Source: Gordionus sp. m RMFG-2023 (Eukaryota; Nematomorpha; Gordioida; Chordodea; Parachordodidae). From it: a DNA stretch of 64,000 nt. The notes below the pieces were generated by a model, which was given only the letters and a program-made list of their open reading frames with translations, was not told the origin of the DNA and did no database searches. The position numbers were made by a program, and so were the translations under genes. Positions within the stretch are counted from its first letter, which is position 1. Each line of letters begins with the position of its first letter. The stretch covers positions 20,499,366 through 20,563,365 of the forward strand of contig NC_088777.1 in the NCBI RefSeq assembly GCF_954871325.1, given 5' to 3'. Below, in pieces: positions 1 to 12,255 of the stretch.

Positions 1-172
1 CTTTTTATTATTATTCGCTGTGTATATTATATAAAATGTAATATAAATATCTTACTTATATCCTAATTTAGAAATTAAAGAAATAAAAAGGCAGACGATA
101 ATATAATTTTCAAAAGACAAATCCTTTTTTTAAAGAACTTATTTAAAATGTTGCGTTTGAAACGCTCAATTT

Positions 173-360
173 GTGCGCACTATAATACTTGTCACTAATG
201 CTCTTAGTGTTTTTGATGAGGAATTTCTTAAATTTATCACATTATTAGGGAGGAAATTAAGCCAAATAAGTGGCGATTGTAATGAAGCCTTCTATTTCAA
301 ACAAGCCATTACGATGGTTAATCATCATAATAATTGCATTGCTATTCATGGTTCTATAGT
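173..360 (+). mobile_element. Retroelement C-terminal module fragment
   Basis: A short open segment contains a pattern reading LGRKLSQISGD, then a run of about 30 residues ending NCIAIHGSI. This resembles the 'LGRR(x)TGD...QRISVAIQRGNAAS' tail that I recall from metazoan reverse-transcriptase-bearing elements. A related upstream part of the same kind of protein is seen at 35060-35860. It is a broken relic, and the class of the parent element is not certain. It could instead be a host exon ending at the GT near 361, so confidence is low. Confidence 0.3.
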
Positions 361-739
361 AAACCGATCTCTTAATTGTTTATTTTTAATTTTAATTTTT
401 ATTATATTCTTGTCTTTTTTCAAAAAAGAAATTATAAAAAGATAATATATAATCAAAAATAATTATTTTTTTCTATATTCAGACAGAACCGAAGGCCGAC
501 TATAAAGACTGAGCCGAATGACGTAACCGATTTTAAAGATAAAACCGACCTTTGATTTTTACTATGCGATAAAAAAAATTGGTGGTAGGACGGTAGATAG
601 ATACATATATAAAAAAATTTACTTTTTTCTTAAAAATATAATGTTCATTGCATTTTTATACGAAATCATTTAACCAAAAATAGTGATTTTAACAAAAATC
701 ATTGGATTGGTAGCGTGTTTAAATACGAATATAGATTTG

Positions 740-888
740 TAAACCGGGCCCGAAACGGGCCCTAAAATTATATAATTTTAAAAATCCGGTCGGGCTTGAT
801 TTTTTTAGTAAAATCCCGGATTTGAGCTTAAAAATATTACAAAACTCAAGCCAGGCCTATTTTTAAAAATAAATTTAAAAGATAGGAT
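740..888. repeat. GC-box hAT MITE-like fragment
   Basis: An island of cgggcccg-type motifs, including the near palindrome gggcccgaaacgggccc, stands in otherwise AT-rich DNA. The same GC-box texture occurs in the two complete MITEs at 25467-25816 and 35339-35703. No termini or target-site duplication were found, so this is probably a degraded member of that family. It lies directly upstream of the hAT at 899. Confidence 0.35.
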
Positions 889-898
889 TTAATCAGTT

Positions 899-3307
899 AA
901 AGGTTGGCATGATTGTCAAATACTCTAAAATATTATTGGCGAATAAATTTGCAATCTTATTAAGTTAAAATTTATTTAAAAATATATTTGTATCATAAAG
1001 GAATCGAAAACAAAATAATTTTTTTTATTACTAAAATAAATAAATATAATAATTTAGCTGTCGTGGTTTATTTTTTAATGAATTTAAATTTTATTTAATA
1101 TTTCGCCCAGTACAAATTATATTAATTCTCATTTATTTTACTTCCACTTGCTACATTTGAATATAAAAATTAATTATCTTTTATTTGTTCTGGTCAGATT
1201 TACCAAATAATTTATTCAATTCTGGTAAAAAGTTATTAAGCCAAATTATTGAAATAATTGGCGATAATTATAAAATAATTAAGATTGATTAACTTTACAT
1301 TTTTTAGTTAAATTTTAATTTATTAGCGATTATGGTCAAACCAAAGCATCAAGTTTGGAAACATTTTTAAAAAGTACGCGATGGTAAATCAGTTAAAGCG
1401 GTATGCAGGTTTTACAAGGTGTCCTATATTACTCACGTTGATAGAGATCAAGCATTTATTAAGCAGCTGTACTGTGCCCTGCCATAATTAAGGAAAACTT
1501 TTATTCAAATTTCAAAATATCAACCTTTACAAAAAATCACATAAATGTAATTTGTAATACTTCTAGCGCTAACGAAGAATTATTAGTGGGAATGATTATC
1601 AAATTTACAATATTTTGTCTTATGACTCAAGAAAATTTAATTCCATTATCTCTGATCAATCTACAAGCAAGGCTATTAAATGCAAATCTCAATCTTGCAT
1701 AACAAGTTTCATAGATAGAATGAATCCCAAAGAAAAAATTGAGCTCGATCAATTGTTTGCAAAGGCTGTATATGCTAGCAATTTACCTTTCCACATCACT
1801 GAAAATCCCTACATCCAAGAATTTTTTAAAAAATTACGTCCTATTTACACTTTACCCAGGCGAAGGCAGCTGGCTGGTTATCTTTTAGACAAAGCGTCAG
1901 GAGATATGAAGGTGAGTGCAGATATAATAGATAAATCTCCTCACTTATCAATTGTATCAGATGGCTGGTGCAACATCAGAAACGAGAGTATTATTAATTT
2001 TATGGTGATGACGCCTGTTCTAGTATTCTACAAATTTTTTTATTGAGGAAAATCATCATACGGCAGATTATATTGCCTAGGAATTTTAAAATGTAATTCA
2101 TCAATTGAATCCGGTAAAAGTATATTCTTTAGTTACTGATAATGCCGTTAACATGAAAGCAGCCTGGAGAATTCTAAAATTTGGATCTATTTATAATTAT
2201 ATACAATGTTATGGTTGTGCAGCGCATACATTGCAGTTATTCTTTCATCATTTTGAACGATTGAACGACTTCAGTTACCATATTTCAATAAATTAAAAAA
2301 ATTGTTAAATTTTTCAAGAATAAACATACACCAGCTAATGTATTTTCCCGTAATAAGAATCAACATAGTATACCATCTACATTAAGTACCAAACAAGATG
2401 GGATCGTCAATAAAATGTTTGGAGCGATACAAATATGTAACTCTGAAAGCATCAGTTGTTGAAGAAGCTATATGTGATATATGTCCTATAGAAATTACAA
2501 ATAATATATTAATGAAAAATATTTTGGACGAAAAATTTAAAATTTTTAGATATACTCCATCCTTTAGCTAGCTCATTGTTGAAAGTGCAAGGGGATAAAT
2601 GTACTCTAGCTCACGTAAAAAAGGAGATGCTTAATTTGGAAAAACACATAATATAATCATGCCATGACTCTATATTTTCTCCATCTGAAGAAAAAAAAAT
2701 TAAAGTTATGTTTGAAAAGAGAAAAAATAATCTAAAATACATGTGCTCACAATGCTGCTTATTTATTAAACCCCCAATATCAAGGGGAGCATCTTACTAG
2801 TACTGAATTTGTAATAGCCAAAATATGTGGAAAGTGGTAACTTCCATAAGAAACAATCAGATTTCGGCCTCAATGGTGGAATGTATTTTGCCCACCTTGC
2901 TCATTAAGAGAAGTAGTTAATATTTTACTAACATTTCCTAGTTCAACTTCTTCTTCAGAAAGAAATTTGTCGGTTTGGGGAAATATTCATACGAAAATCA
3001 GAACTCGATTGAAGACTTCTACAACAGGAAAATGGTAAGAGTATACCTTAATTTAAGATTGATTAAAAATTAAAGAAAATTATGATATTGAATATGAATC
3101 GGAACAAAACTCTTCTACGGAGGGAAACAACTATGGAATGAATTAAAAAAATATTGTGAAATTTAATATTACATAGATTCATTATAATATTATATATATA
3201 AACAAAAATAAAGTTAAATGGCGTAAAAAAACATTTATTTGAATTTGACCAGTGAAATATACGTCAATTGACCGAATCGTATTTGACAGGTCAAATGTAT
3301 AACCCTT
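899..3307 (+). mobile_element. BED-type hAT transposon, TSD AATCAGTT
   Basis: The element is flanked by an exact 8-bp duplication, AATCAGTT, at 891-898 and 3308-3315, which is the hAT hallmark. Its ends are weakly inverted: AAAGGTTGGCA on the left and AAGGGTTATACA as the reverse complement of the right. It is 2409 bp long and contains a decayed transposase in the + orientation. Confidence 0.8.
1332..3075 (+). pseudogene. hAT transposase, BED-finger type, decayed
   Basis: Translation begins with a BED zinc-finger-like start: VWKHF, then GKSVKAVCRFYK, with the second cysteine of the finger apparently replaced. From 1615 to 2043 the reading frame carries LPFHITENPYIQEFFKKLRP and then a catalytic-domain entry with SIVSDGWCN. 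The section near 2105-2290 has SLVTDNAVNMKAAW and CAAHTLQLFF, the conserved TDNA..N and C..H..QL blocks of hAT transposases. The C-terminal dimerisation domain (hATC) is at about 2925-3060, with FPSSTSSSERNLSVWGNI. Several stops and frameshifts interrupt the frame, so this copy cannot make transposase. The order BED, RNase-H-like core, hATC is complete. Confidence 0.85.
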
Positions 3308-3709
3308 AATCAGTTGTAAAATGTTAGAAAATTAATAATGGATTGTTTATCCTTCATTTACTGCTCATATTTCCAATTCCCTTTGAAACAATTACAGCAT
3401 AAATTATTTAAAATAACATAAATAAAAAATTAAGACATGGTTATAGCAAATTTTATTTTTAATAGAAGAATAAAACTATTTTCCATCCCCGCTTTTAACC
3501 TTTCCCTCCGACATCACACTTAAAAAAACTTGAAAAACGTTAAATCTGGTTTTACTGTAAAATATATATCTGATTTGTAAATTTTTATAAATTAAGTATA
3601 TATATTAGTATTTTTAGTTAATTTAATCCGGTGGCATTTTATTCGGTCTCTTGTATAATCATATAGTTTATAATAAACAATTTTTTATATAATTTACTCC
3701 CAAATTTAG

Positions 3710-3845
3710 AACCTCCATTTATATTATGGAAACCCACTATTTCAGAAAGTTCTCAACTCGGGATACGTCTAAACTGGAGATGTTCGCCTGATATCACGAA
3801 TACTTTTGCAACCTTACCATTTATCATACAAATTCAGCATTCCAG
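3710..3845 (+). CDS. Exon: N-terminal half of FN3 domain
   Basis: Reads PPFILWKPTISESSQLGIRL, then NWRCSPD and LPFIIQIQHF, which match FN3 strands A, B and C (a Pro-rich start, the L-x-W core, and an I-x-Q strand). The acceptor is AAATTTAG at 3702-3709 and the donor is CCA|GTAATT at 3845. It leaves two bases over, which fit an acceptor at 4050 in the next exon but not the more obvious TTTTAG at 3991. Confidence 0.55.
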
Positions 3846-6800
3846 TAATTATTGATATTCTAATAAATAATTATTAATTAATCATACACATAAACATAAA
3901 CAAAGATAATTTGTGAAATAAATTGTGAGTCAATTATAAGTTACAATATTACAATATTAATTCAATCTCATATTTTTATTAATCATTTTAGATGAAAATC
4001 GATTTTCACCCACTCCACAAAAAAAAAGTTCTTGAAAAAATTATTAGCAGTCCCGATATGAGTCAAATTCCTCCTAACTCGGAAAGCAAAAAATGGATTG
4101 ATCTTTGTACTTGTATTAGAACGCAATCGGCTATCGTGGATAAATATATGGTGCTCAAGGATTCCCCTCATTTTAAATTACGCGTTAAGCCAACTACAGC
4201 TATTTATCCCTCTTCCGATATAACTTCTCTGACGGTTGCCCAAGAAGCTCAAATATGTTCTGAATATAAAGGATCTATTAGGTTTGAAATAGTTAGTGGA
4301 TTACCAGTATTTACAGGTGACGACCCTAAGATATGGCTTTCCGGGTTTTTCGATAACTATACGGAGTCTGAGGAGTTTTACAAGTATTTTGTAATTAAAT
4401 ATTTTTATTTTAAAAGGTTTTCTATTAGTCAGGATTTTATATGGAAGAGGGGGGGGGTCTTTTTATGCTTCCTACCAAGGCCTGTTATTATTTTAATTTG
4501 CTCCCCTTTATTATTATTATTTTTATTTTCTATCATGATCTATCGAGTTGCTGGAACTACTGGAAGCACGAATTTTTAAATCTTAGGTAAATATGAGGTT
4601 CTTTTTAAGTGCCTATTAGTATTTATATCTATAATCGCCAATATATAAAAAAATTATAAACAAAATTTTGAACGACTTAAAAATAATAAAGCACTAATTC
4701 TATAACGTATGCTAATATTTAGTGCTAATTAATACAATAGTTCCTCAATCCTTTAGGTACACCAATAAAGAAAAAAGGGTTATTCGAAATAAGAAAAATT
4801 GCCAAAATTTTTATTATGCTAAACGCAAAATTTAGAAGCATTATTATGCCAATATTTAGTGCCTGATAAGTATACTTATTGCATCCTAAATAAAGATCCT
4901 TATACTATATCTAAATTGAAATCCATTGTAATATATTAAATTTACTATCATTCATATAATAAATTGACTTTATATCTAAATTTAATATTTGAAATGAAGA
5001 AAAATGGCACTAATTTTAATAAACAATTTACACACAGAGGTGTTAAAATAGGGTATTTTTTTGTAGCTCTGACGATAAAAATCTGGTACTAAAAAATATG
5101 CTGAAAATATTTTTATTAAATAATATATTATTACTCACAAGCGCCAATATTTAATATGACAATAATAAATGATCGTCACTCTAGACTCGAGAATGGAGAA
5201 AATCAAATATTTCACAAGTAGAAGGAGAGATAGAATCTGGAAGGATTTTATAAATTTGAAAATAAAAATCAAAATCATAATGAATACTATTTTATCCAAA
5301 AATATACCCCCCTCCTTCCCTTTCCCTTAACTCATATATTAGTGTATTTTATAAATCATAATTTTCAAAAACAGTTATTATATGTTTGTCAAGTTTGTTA
5401 AATTTTCTCCTACTCTAATTATATTGAAAATTCCATTATACAAAGATTCTTCATGAGTTCTATATATATATATACTGTATGAAATATTAATTAAATAAGC
5501 AAAATTTATTAATTTTTAAATTATTTCTATAGGGGATATTCTTGTAGGTTATTTTTGTTGCTGGATAAACATACCAAGCGAAGTATCAAGCAAAACATTA
5601 ACATAGAAGCTAATGAAAGTCCTGTCTCAGGCACTAATGAAAAGTATTGTGTTGGCAAGTATGTAGAAAGGCGAGTTAGAGGCTATCAATCCGTGACTAC
5701 AGAATACAATATATTGAGGAGATTGCAACCTCACCCTAACATAGTAGCCACCTTTGGTGCATATGCCACTCCTCGAAGATATATAATCGTTTTAGAAAAG
5801 TTTATATTTAAATATTATATATGATCATACTTCTTAAAAAAACATATCAACAGGTTAACCGGTCAAAACGTTATAAATCATTTTAACAACGTTAAACATT
5901 ATAGCGAGGCTCAAATTTGGGATTTAATTCATCAAATATGCACGGCCCTAGACTATTTGCATTCGCAGAACATTGCTCATTTAGATTTACGAGTAAGACC
6001 TAATTTTAATTTAATGTTATATATTAGTTAAGTTTTAATTTTGAAGCTAAAATTAATCAAAATAAACGAGTTGCCCTTTGTTTGAATATTTATCATCTTT
6101 ATTTTTAATTAATTATAAATAAACCCCAAATTGTAAACAGCCCGAAAACGTATTTATCATACCATACAATACCATAGATTCTGAGAACGATTTCCATCAC
6201 CTTAACGGTAATATTAAATTAACGGGCTTCTCTCAGGCTTGCCATTTCCCATTACCGCCAATGGGTTCTCCCGACAAACCTTTTGTTTTTTTAAATCATC
6301 GTCATTCACATTATACTGCGCCTGAAATATTACTTAGAAGGATTCATTCCAATTCTAACACCTCCACCTCAACTTTCAATTTTTCTAGCACCAGTAGAGT
6401 GTCCTCTTTTGATACAAATAACGATAAAATTAATAATAATTTAAATACAAATGGTTATGTTTTTCAATCCTTCCCGTACATTGAAGTTTTTCATCAATCT
6501 TCCATTAATCACGATCCTAGTACCAATTTTAATAGCCAGGTAGGAGTGGGGATGGTTAGATTTTTAACTTCGATAAACAAATTTAAAGATTTTGATTTAT
6601 ATCCTCACGCGGATGACATATTGACGGAGACTCAAGGGAATAATGTAGTTCTTATCAATGGGGAACCCCTTAGAAAATCAGACGTTTGGAGTCTGGGTAT
6701 AATGATGTTTTATTTATTGACAGGAGGTCTTATACCTTTTATTCATCAAAATCGTTATACTTTTACCAACACAGCTTTAAAGTCCAATGATAATGTTGAT

Positions 6801-8056
6801 AAAGGAAATTATGATAAAGATGACGGCGAGGATGCATTATCTTCAATGTTATTACCATATGAAATTGATCACGAAAAATTAATTTACATCATATCCAATA
6901 TTATGAGTTTCGATGTGGAACAATGTCTTAACGATATTGATCGCAACTATATTAATCGTACAAAACATTTTTCCGTTTTCCCCACCCAATCGAATATCAT
7001 GTCAGACCAGGCTAAGGACTTTTTAATTAATCACTTACTAGTATTCGATGTAGCTAAACGTTCTTCCATCAAAAAATGTTTTACACATCCAGTTTTACTA
7101 AAGGTTGTTTTGATTCATTGTTATATTTTTTTATTTTTAATTTATCCATATTTGATGGAAATTTTTTTTAAAGGTAATGTTGAATGTGTAATAATATCGT
7201 TTCACTCTAAAAAAACTTTTTATTTGTTAGATCACTTTATAATTTTGATTTAATTATTATCAATAGAGACCATGATTCGAACCCCAAAATGCAAATCTTG
7301 ATAAAATTGTACACTTTCATTTTTAATAAAAATATTAATTTTGTTTCTTTTTATTAGTTTTTATTATATATAAAATTCAAAAAGATAATATAAAATACTT
7401 ATCAAAATTATTTGGGGAAGGATAAATTTATGTATAGGGTTGTTGCGGAAACTAAAAATCTGATTATTTTTGCATATAAAAAATATTTAATCATAACTTC
7501 TGGTCATATTACAAATTGTAAAATTGTAGTATTTTTAATATTATTCATGTAAATTAATATTATATAAAAAAAGGGTTTTTTCTTTTTTATTAAGATATAG
7601 ATGGTAAAAACATGTATTAATTTTTATTTTTGAAAACTTGTGAAGTTCTAAGGAGTTACTTTGGTTCCCGTTCTAAATCGCTAAAACAAAAATCTTAATA
7701 TTAATTTCACATTTACTTTAAAAATTTTCTAGGAGATATAAGCCATGTTCCCAATTTTTAGCGATTTTTGTTTTCGCTATTTAGAACCTATCTCGTTACT
7801 TTTACAGGTTACTTCTTATTAAGATATGGTTATGCAATACATCATTGTGTATCATATTTGGTTAAAAATTAGTCCTTAATACCGCAGACGCAATATATCC
7901 TCAGTCTCCCCTGTGAAGTTTGTTTATGATTGTATATCTTAATTCATATTTGATTATATTTTTAAGGGTCCACCTACTAAAATCGCTGATATTTTACCCA
8001 AACAAGCTTGGATTCCCTTTTACGATGGAATGGGGTTGTTAAACTATGAAAAATAA
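3710..8056 (+). CDS. FN3 plus pseudokinase, obscurin/UNC-89/SPEG-like
   Basis: A host gene reconstructed from phase-compatible exons: 3710-3845, 4051-4383, 5533-5799, 5854-5992, 6141-7103 and 7967-8056 (stop). Domain order is an FN3 module followed by a protein kinase fold, the arrangement of the giant muscle proteins obscurin/UNC-89 and SPEG, with HLDLRPEN in the catalytic loop. The usual glycine-rich loop is absent, the lysine strand is present (VGKYV), and DFG is replaced by GFS. The catalytic-loop Asp remains but the metal-binding Asp is gone, so it is probably a pseudokinase or a very weak kinase. An insertion of about 115 residues rich in Ser, Asn and Thr separates APE from the SDVWSLG helix. 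Upstream exons (Ig domains and so on) are not seen: a hAT lies just upstream and the 5' part may be outside the window. The exact orthologue is inferred; titin/Trio-like relatives are alternatives. Confidence 0.75.
4051..4383 (+). CDS. Exon: FN3 C-terminal half and kinase lead-in
   Basis: Carries the FN3 core WIDLCT, then IVDKYMVLKDSPHFKLRVK (the Y-x-FRV strand), then a linker and FFDNYTESEEFYK leading into the kinase fold. The open frame runs back to 3992, but the phase of the upstream FN3 exon favours the CAG acceptor at 4048-4050. The donor AA|GTATTT at 4383 leaves two bases, matched by the next exon. The start is the uncertain part. Confidence 0.65.
5533..5799 (+). CDS. Exon: kinase N-lobe
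   Basis: Acceptor TTTCTATAG precedes 5533. The exon reads GYSCRLFLLLDKHTKR, then CVGKYVERR, EYNILRRLQPHPNIVATFGAY and RYIIVLEK, that is, beta strands 2 to 5 with the VAIK lysine (GKYV), the alpha-C Glu (TEYNIL) and the hinge. No G-x-G-x-x-G loop is seen before it. The donor is AA|GTTTAT at 5799. Confidence 0.75.
5854..5992 (+). CDS. Exon: kinase helices D-E and catalytic loop start
   Basis: Acceptor CAACAG precedes 5854. It reads LTGQNVINHF, IWDLIHQICTALDYLHSQNI and AHLDLR, ending at the donor CGA|GTAAGA. The catalytic HRD is HLD. The motif is completed by PEN in the next exon, giving HLDLRPEN, typical of titin-family and UNC-89-family kinases. Confidence 0.8.
6141..7103 (+). CDS. Exon: kinase C-lobe with long insertion
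   Basis: Acceptor TAAACAG precedes 6141. It begins PENVFI. The magnesium-binding DFG triad is replaced, reading IKLTGFSQACHF. HYTAPEILL follows, then about 115 residues of Ser/Asn/Thr-rich insertion, then LRKSDVWSLGIMMFYLLTGG (helix F) and DFLINHLLVFDVAKRSSIKK up to HPVLLK. The frame stays open for 321 codons, so the insertion looks genuine rather than a missed intron. The donor is AAG|GTTGTT at 7103. Confidence 0.8.
7967..8056 (+). CDS. Terminal exon, 29 residues plus stop
   Basis: After the acceptor TTTTTAAG the frame continues in the same phase as the preceding exon: GPPTKIADILPKQAWIPFYD, then GMGLLNYEK and TAA at 8054-8056. Phase agreement and the absence of stops support it as the last exon. 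A 7104-7966 intron is implied. I do not recognise a domain in it. Confidence 0.6.
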   Translation, partial: GPPTKIADILPKQAWIPFYDGMGLLNYEK

Positions 8057-10091
8057 TGATTTTGCACAATTACTAAATTGATTTGTTACAAATTATTTAT
8101 ATAAGACAACCCGAATGATTTAATATTTATTTTTATTTTTCAAATATTGCATAATATTTTATAAAATAATATACACCATATACCAAAACTAAGTCAGATT
8201 AAATTTAAATTTCTATTTTTTTTATATGTATATATATATATATATATGATTATAATATTAGATTGATAATAATAAATATATAAAAATATTTATTAAAAAA
8301 TGGTTTAAATCTTTCCATACTATGCTTTAAGATATATATTAAAACGTTTTTAATGTGCATCTTCAGATTTTATATAAATTAAAGATCAAGATTGGCCCAT
8401 ATGCCCCCCATAATATCAACCTTAGTATATTTCTCCATTTCCCAAAAGCCGCGTTAGACCGGACTTACATGGCCCTAGGCGCCCATCAATTTATGAACCG
8501 TTTCCTCTAATATTAAAAATAACAAAATAAATTCTATCAGGAAAAAAATCTAATAAATAAAACTAATTTATTTTACTTATTTTTTAAATATAGTCAATTT
8601 GATAGTTGTTAAATTGTAGATTAAATGAGGAGTTAATACTAATAAAACAAATATTACATTTTGAAAAATAAATCAATTAAATAAATGAGAAAAAAATATA
8701 AATAATCAGTATTATTTGAGGGTGACCTCGAGTTTTTAAATAATTTGAAATTATAACGATTTCGAATTTTTTGCTCCAGTAAAAAGCTCTTGAATTAAGG
8801 GATTTCGGGCTCTTTTAGTTAATTAATTTGAAAGGAATATTAACTTACTTTCAGAATGAACAATGAAACTATAATGGGTTGTTAATAAATATGCATATTT
8901 ATTATATTTTTCCTTCAGTTCCTACATCATTGTTATTTGAGATAGCAAAAATATCATTGCAGGTAAAGTACCAATATATTTTTACCATTTACCCCATGGT
9001 GTAAGGATAAATCTGTCAGATCATGATCTATATCAGGTGATGAATCGTGGGGTTCAAGTTTTGATATATATTGGCTGTGTATAAGGTACTGAATTATTTT
9101 TTTAATTTTATCCCGTAGGAAAATCTGGCTATGCCTGATTGAGAGTTTTTCAGATTATATTTGGAGTTATTCATTTGTGACCTATTGGATATCATTTTGT
9201 ATATTAATTATTCCTCATTTCAATTCATTCGATTCATATTGGAAATGTTCTGTATCAGCTTCCTTTAATTATCGTAATATAATATTTTGCATTAGCTTTT
9301 TATTCAGCTTATGTTATCGCTTTATTACTATTATCTATTCGAGCCTTATTTTATATACTAAAAACCTGTAATTGAGTGTTTTTCTACTTAAATTTCGCGT
9401 TTATAATTCGTTGCTTTGTAGGATATTCCATATATATTAATTGTTTGTGGATTATTATTCCATTTCTATTCATTCGATTCTAATGGGATATATTTTACAG
9501 TTTTTCCCTCTGACATAATTAATGCTATTTATTTAGCATTCTTTTTCACTTTGCTTTAATCGCGCTATTTTATTTTGCCTATTTTTTTTATCCTTACTTG
9601 CCTTAACATATTTAGATTTTATGCCAATTTAATTTAAAAAAAATTCTTTTTTTCTTTACTAAAGAGGCCCCCAAATTTGCAATTTACTAAAGAGAGGCTC
9701 CCAAATTTGTAAATCTCGAGGCCCCATGGGAGATTTTCTTACTAGGCTTACTGGCCAGTCCGTCGTTGCTGTACATCTCTGTAAGAATGTTTTCACATAG
9801 CTTATGAAATAATTGTACTAAATTTTAGATTGTTGTACATGTAATGTTGTAATAAGATTTATGTTTTGCTTATTATATAGAATTATTATTTAAATTAAAC
9901 CAACTTTTTATGAATAATACATTAAGCTTAATGGCAACAAGATCCTTTTAGAAAAATTTATTATAAGAAAGCATAAAATAAAACATAATCTGGGTCATTA
10001 TCTGAACTAATTAAAATTAAATCATTACTTTTTATTAGGTACATAATGTTATCCTTACAACACCAAATGTTCCCGCCCCTAGAACGTTTTT
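8057..10091. other. AT-rich intergenic DNA with possible MITE remnant
   Basis: No coding sequence was recognised. A short GC-richer patch at 8388-8500 and another at 9660-9754 might be the two ends of one element (GATTGGCCCATA against GACTGGCCAGTA as reverse complement). No target duplication was found, so the element is only a suspicion. Confidence 0.3.
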
Positions 10092-10094
10092 TTA

Positions 10095-10391
10095 GGCTGC
10101 ATTCAAAGTGGAGACGGATCCGTTTTTTACATCCGTTCCGTCAAGAGTCAATCTCATTAAAAATGTATACATGTTCAAAGTGCGTCCGTTCCGATACCTT
10201 ACGTCTTAAAAACGGACCCGGCAAACTTTGAAGTCAAAACATTTTGACTTTTTGATCCGGCAAATTTTATAGAGCGTCATAACGTTACTTATATTTTTTA
10301 AAAATGAAAATCAATATATATCATTTTTTATGAGATTGACTTTTGACGGAACGGATGTAAAAACGGATCCGTCTCCACTTTGAATGCAGCC
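10095..10391. mobile_element. MITE, PIF/Harbinger-like, TSD TTA
   Basis: About 63-bp nearly perfect terminal inverted repeats beginning GGCTGCATTCAAAGTGGAGA run from 10095 and, inverted, end at 10391. TTA on both sides (10092-10094 and 10392-10394) looks like a 3-bp duplication, as in PIF/Harbinger elements. It is 297 bp long with no coding capacity. The inverted arms include the palindromic block ACGGATCCGT. Confidence 0.75.
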
Positions 10392-10732
10392 TTAGTTTAG
10401 AGAGCATTATTTGTGGAGACAAACGAATGCGTCCTTTAGACAAAAATTTTGTAAACTCAAATTTTTTTATAAAAAATAATTGCGACATTCTAATATTTTA
10501 TTTTAGTGTAAATATATTCTTCTCTGGTATTTTTTTTCACAGTTATAAAACATATTCATATACATAAATTGTATGTTTTCTCTTAAATGTCTCTGATTAA
10601 AGTTTGTAAATCGTAAATAAATTTTATGTTATATTCATAAAAAGGTAACTAGACTAAGTAATAACTTTTAACAACACTAAAATTTATTTTTCTCCCTGAT
10701 GTCATGAACAGGGTTGCCATGTCCCCCCCATC

Positions 10733-10860
10733 AGCGGGAGACTCCCGCAATTTTTTAGTTTACACGCAGATCTCTCTCCCGCAAAACTACCGCAATTGGC
10801 CCGCAGAAGTCTACCGCAATTTTTTAATTTCTCCCGCAATTTTTTTAAAAGTATTTTAAC
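10733..10860 (+). repeat. Subterminal CCCGCAATTT repeats of hAT A, left
   Basis: Several copies of (t)cccgcaattttt or accgcaattt are clustered just inside the left terminus. The same motif recurs near the right terminus at 21598-21655, in the same strand orientation. Short repeated subterminal motifs are where hAT transposases usually bind; that role is inferred here. Confidence 0.5.
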
Positions 10861-11034
10861 GTTTTTGATATATAAATAATAATTTTGAGAGACATTAATT
10901 GATTATTTTTAAAATAAATTTTAAATATTTATTCGAAAAACATGTTTAGTTTGTAAATTTCTTTCTATCCTGTTTTATTTTTATCCAATAATAAATAAAC
11001 ATCATTTCATTCATATAAGTCAGTACAGGGGAGT

Positions 11035-11751
11035 GTATCAACATCGATTGCAATACAAAAATATTCTCAAAAATAATAAATAATACAGATGCTACAGTTG
11101 CGGAAATCGTATACATCTATCATGTAGTTCAACATTCGCAGAGCTATATCATCACAATGTGGGTCGAATCTTTTTCTCATTATATTTAACGACTCCAATA
11201 TAAGTGCAAACCTTACTTGTGGCAGAACAAAATGAGCAAGGCTATCACAAGTATTTTAGTACCTGAACCCTAGAGGTCAATTCTAGACGATTTGAAAGAT
11301 AGTCATCCATTTGCAATTCTAACAGATGCATCTAATAGGGGAAATATTAAAACATATCCCCCTTCGCTATTTCAACAAGAATAAGAACATTTCAATAAAA
11401 CTGTTAAAAAATTTTCCTTGGATAGTGAAAAATCCAACAATGTTGCTAGCCACATAATGGTAAATATAGCTGATTCAGGGTTATCAATGACTTGCATGTC
11501 AGCTCTGCGCTGATAATGCCTCTGTAAATTTTGGCAAAAACCAAAGTTACCGAATTGAGGCAGCATAATAATGAATTAATACCAATTGGCTGTATATATT
11601 ACATAATTCTTGCAAGAAGGCAATGAGTGTACTATCTGTGGATGTCGTGATAAATGCGATGAAATGTTTTAACGAATTTAGTTCATCAACTAAAAGAGTT
11701 AACGAATTAAAAGAGTTGGTGAATTGGTCTGACTTGGAATGGTGTGAGTTG
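11035..11751 (+). pseudogene. hAT A transposase, first part
   Basis: The frame includes HPFAILTDASNRGNIKTYP, matching the T-DASN-x-GN-x-K-x-FP catalytic block of hAT transposases in the group with CAGGGTTGCCA ends. A later stretch reads AMSVLSVDVVINAMKCFNEF and NELKELVNWSDLEWCELL. Several stops and frameshifts are present. The protein is interrupted at 11759 by hAT B and resumes at 19174 on the other side. Confidence 0.7.
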
Positions 11752-12255
11752 TTGCGATACAGTGGCGTCGCTAGGATGGGGCGCGCAGGGCCTCGAGCTC
11801 CCTGAAAAATTTGAATAGCCCCCTGAAGCAAAAAATTTTTTTTTAATTGCTCCTTAATATCCTCTTGAACTTAAAAATTTTTTTAATTGCCCCTGAACGA
11901 TTTCTTTTATAATTCTATTGAGTAATATATAGATTTAATTCTATAATAAAACTATCTAAATATTTATTAAAAGAATACTATTTGAATTATTAGATTAGAT
12001 AATACATGTAAATTATATGTTCACTCTGTCAGCTTGCAATCAAATTCTGTGTTAAAAATATATCAATATCACTCGCTAAATATTAATTTAGCATTAACAG
12101 TTTAAGCTTAATTGACTTTTATTATTTAAATTATTATATAACCTTATTAAATAAATATAATCATTTATTAATTGAAAATTAACAAATTTAATATTGTAAT
12201 TAGCCTAGTTCAAAATCATTAATCAACTACATTTTGATTTTAAAATTTAATTATC

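Noticed and set aside
8388-9754. Possible transposon with GAYTGGCC ends
   Set aside because: The terminal match is only about 9 of 12 and no flanking duplication was found.
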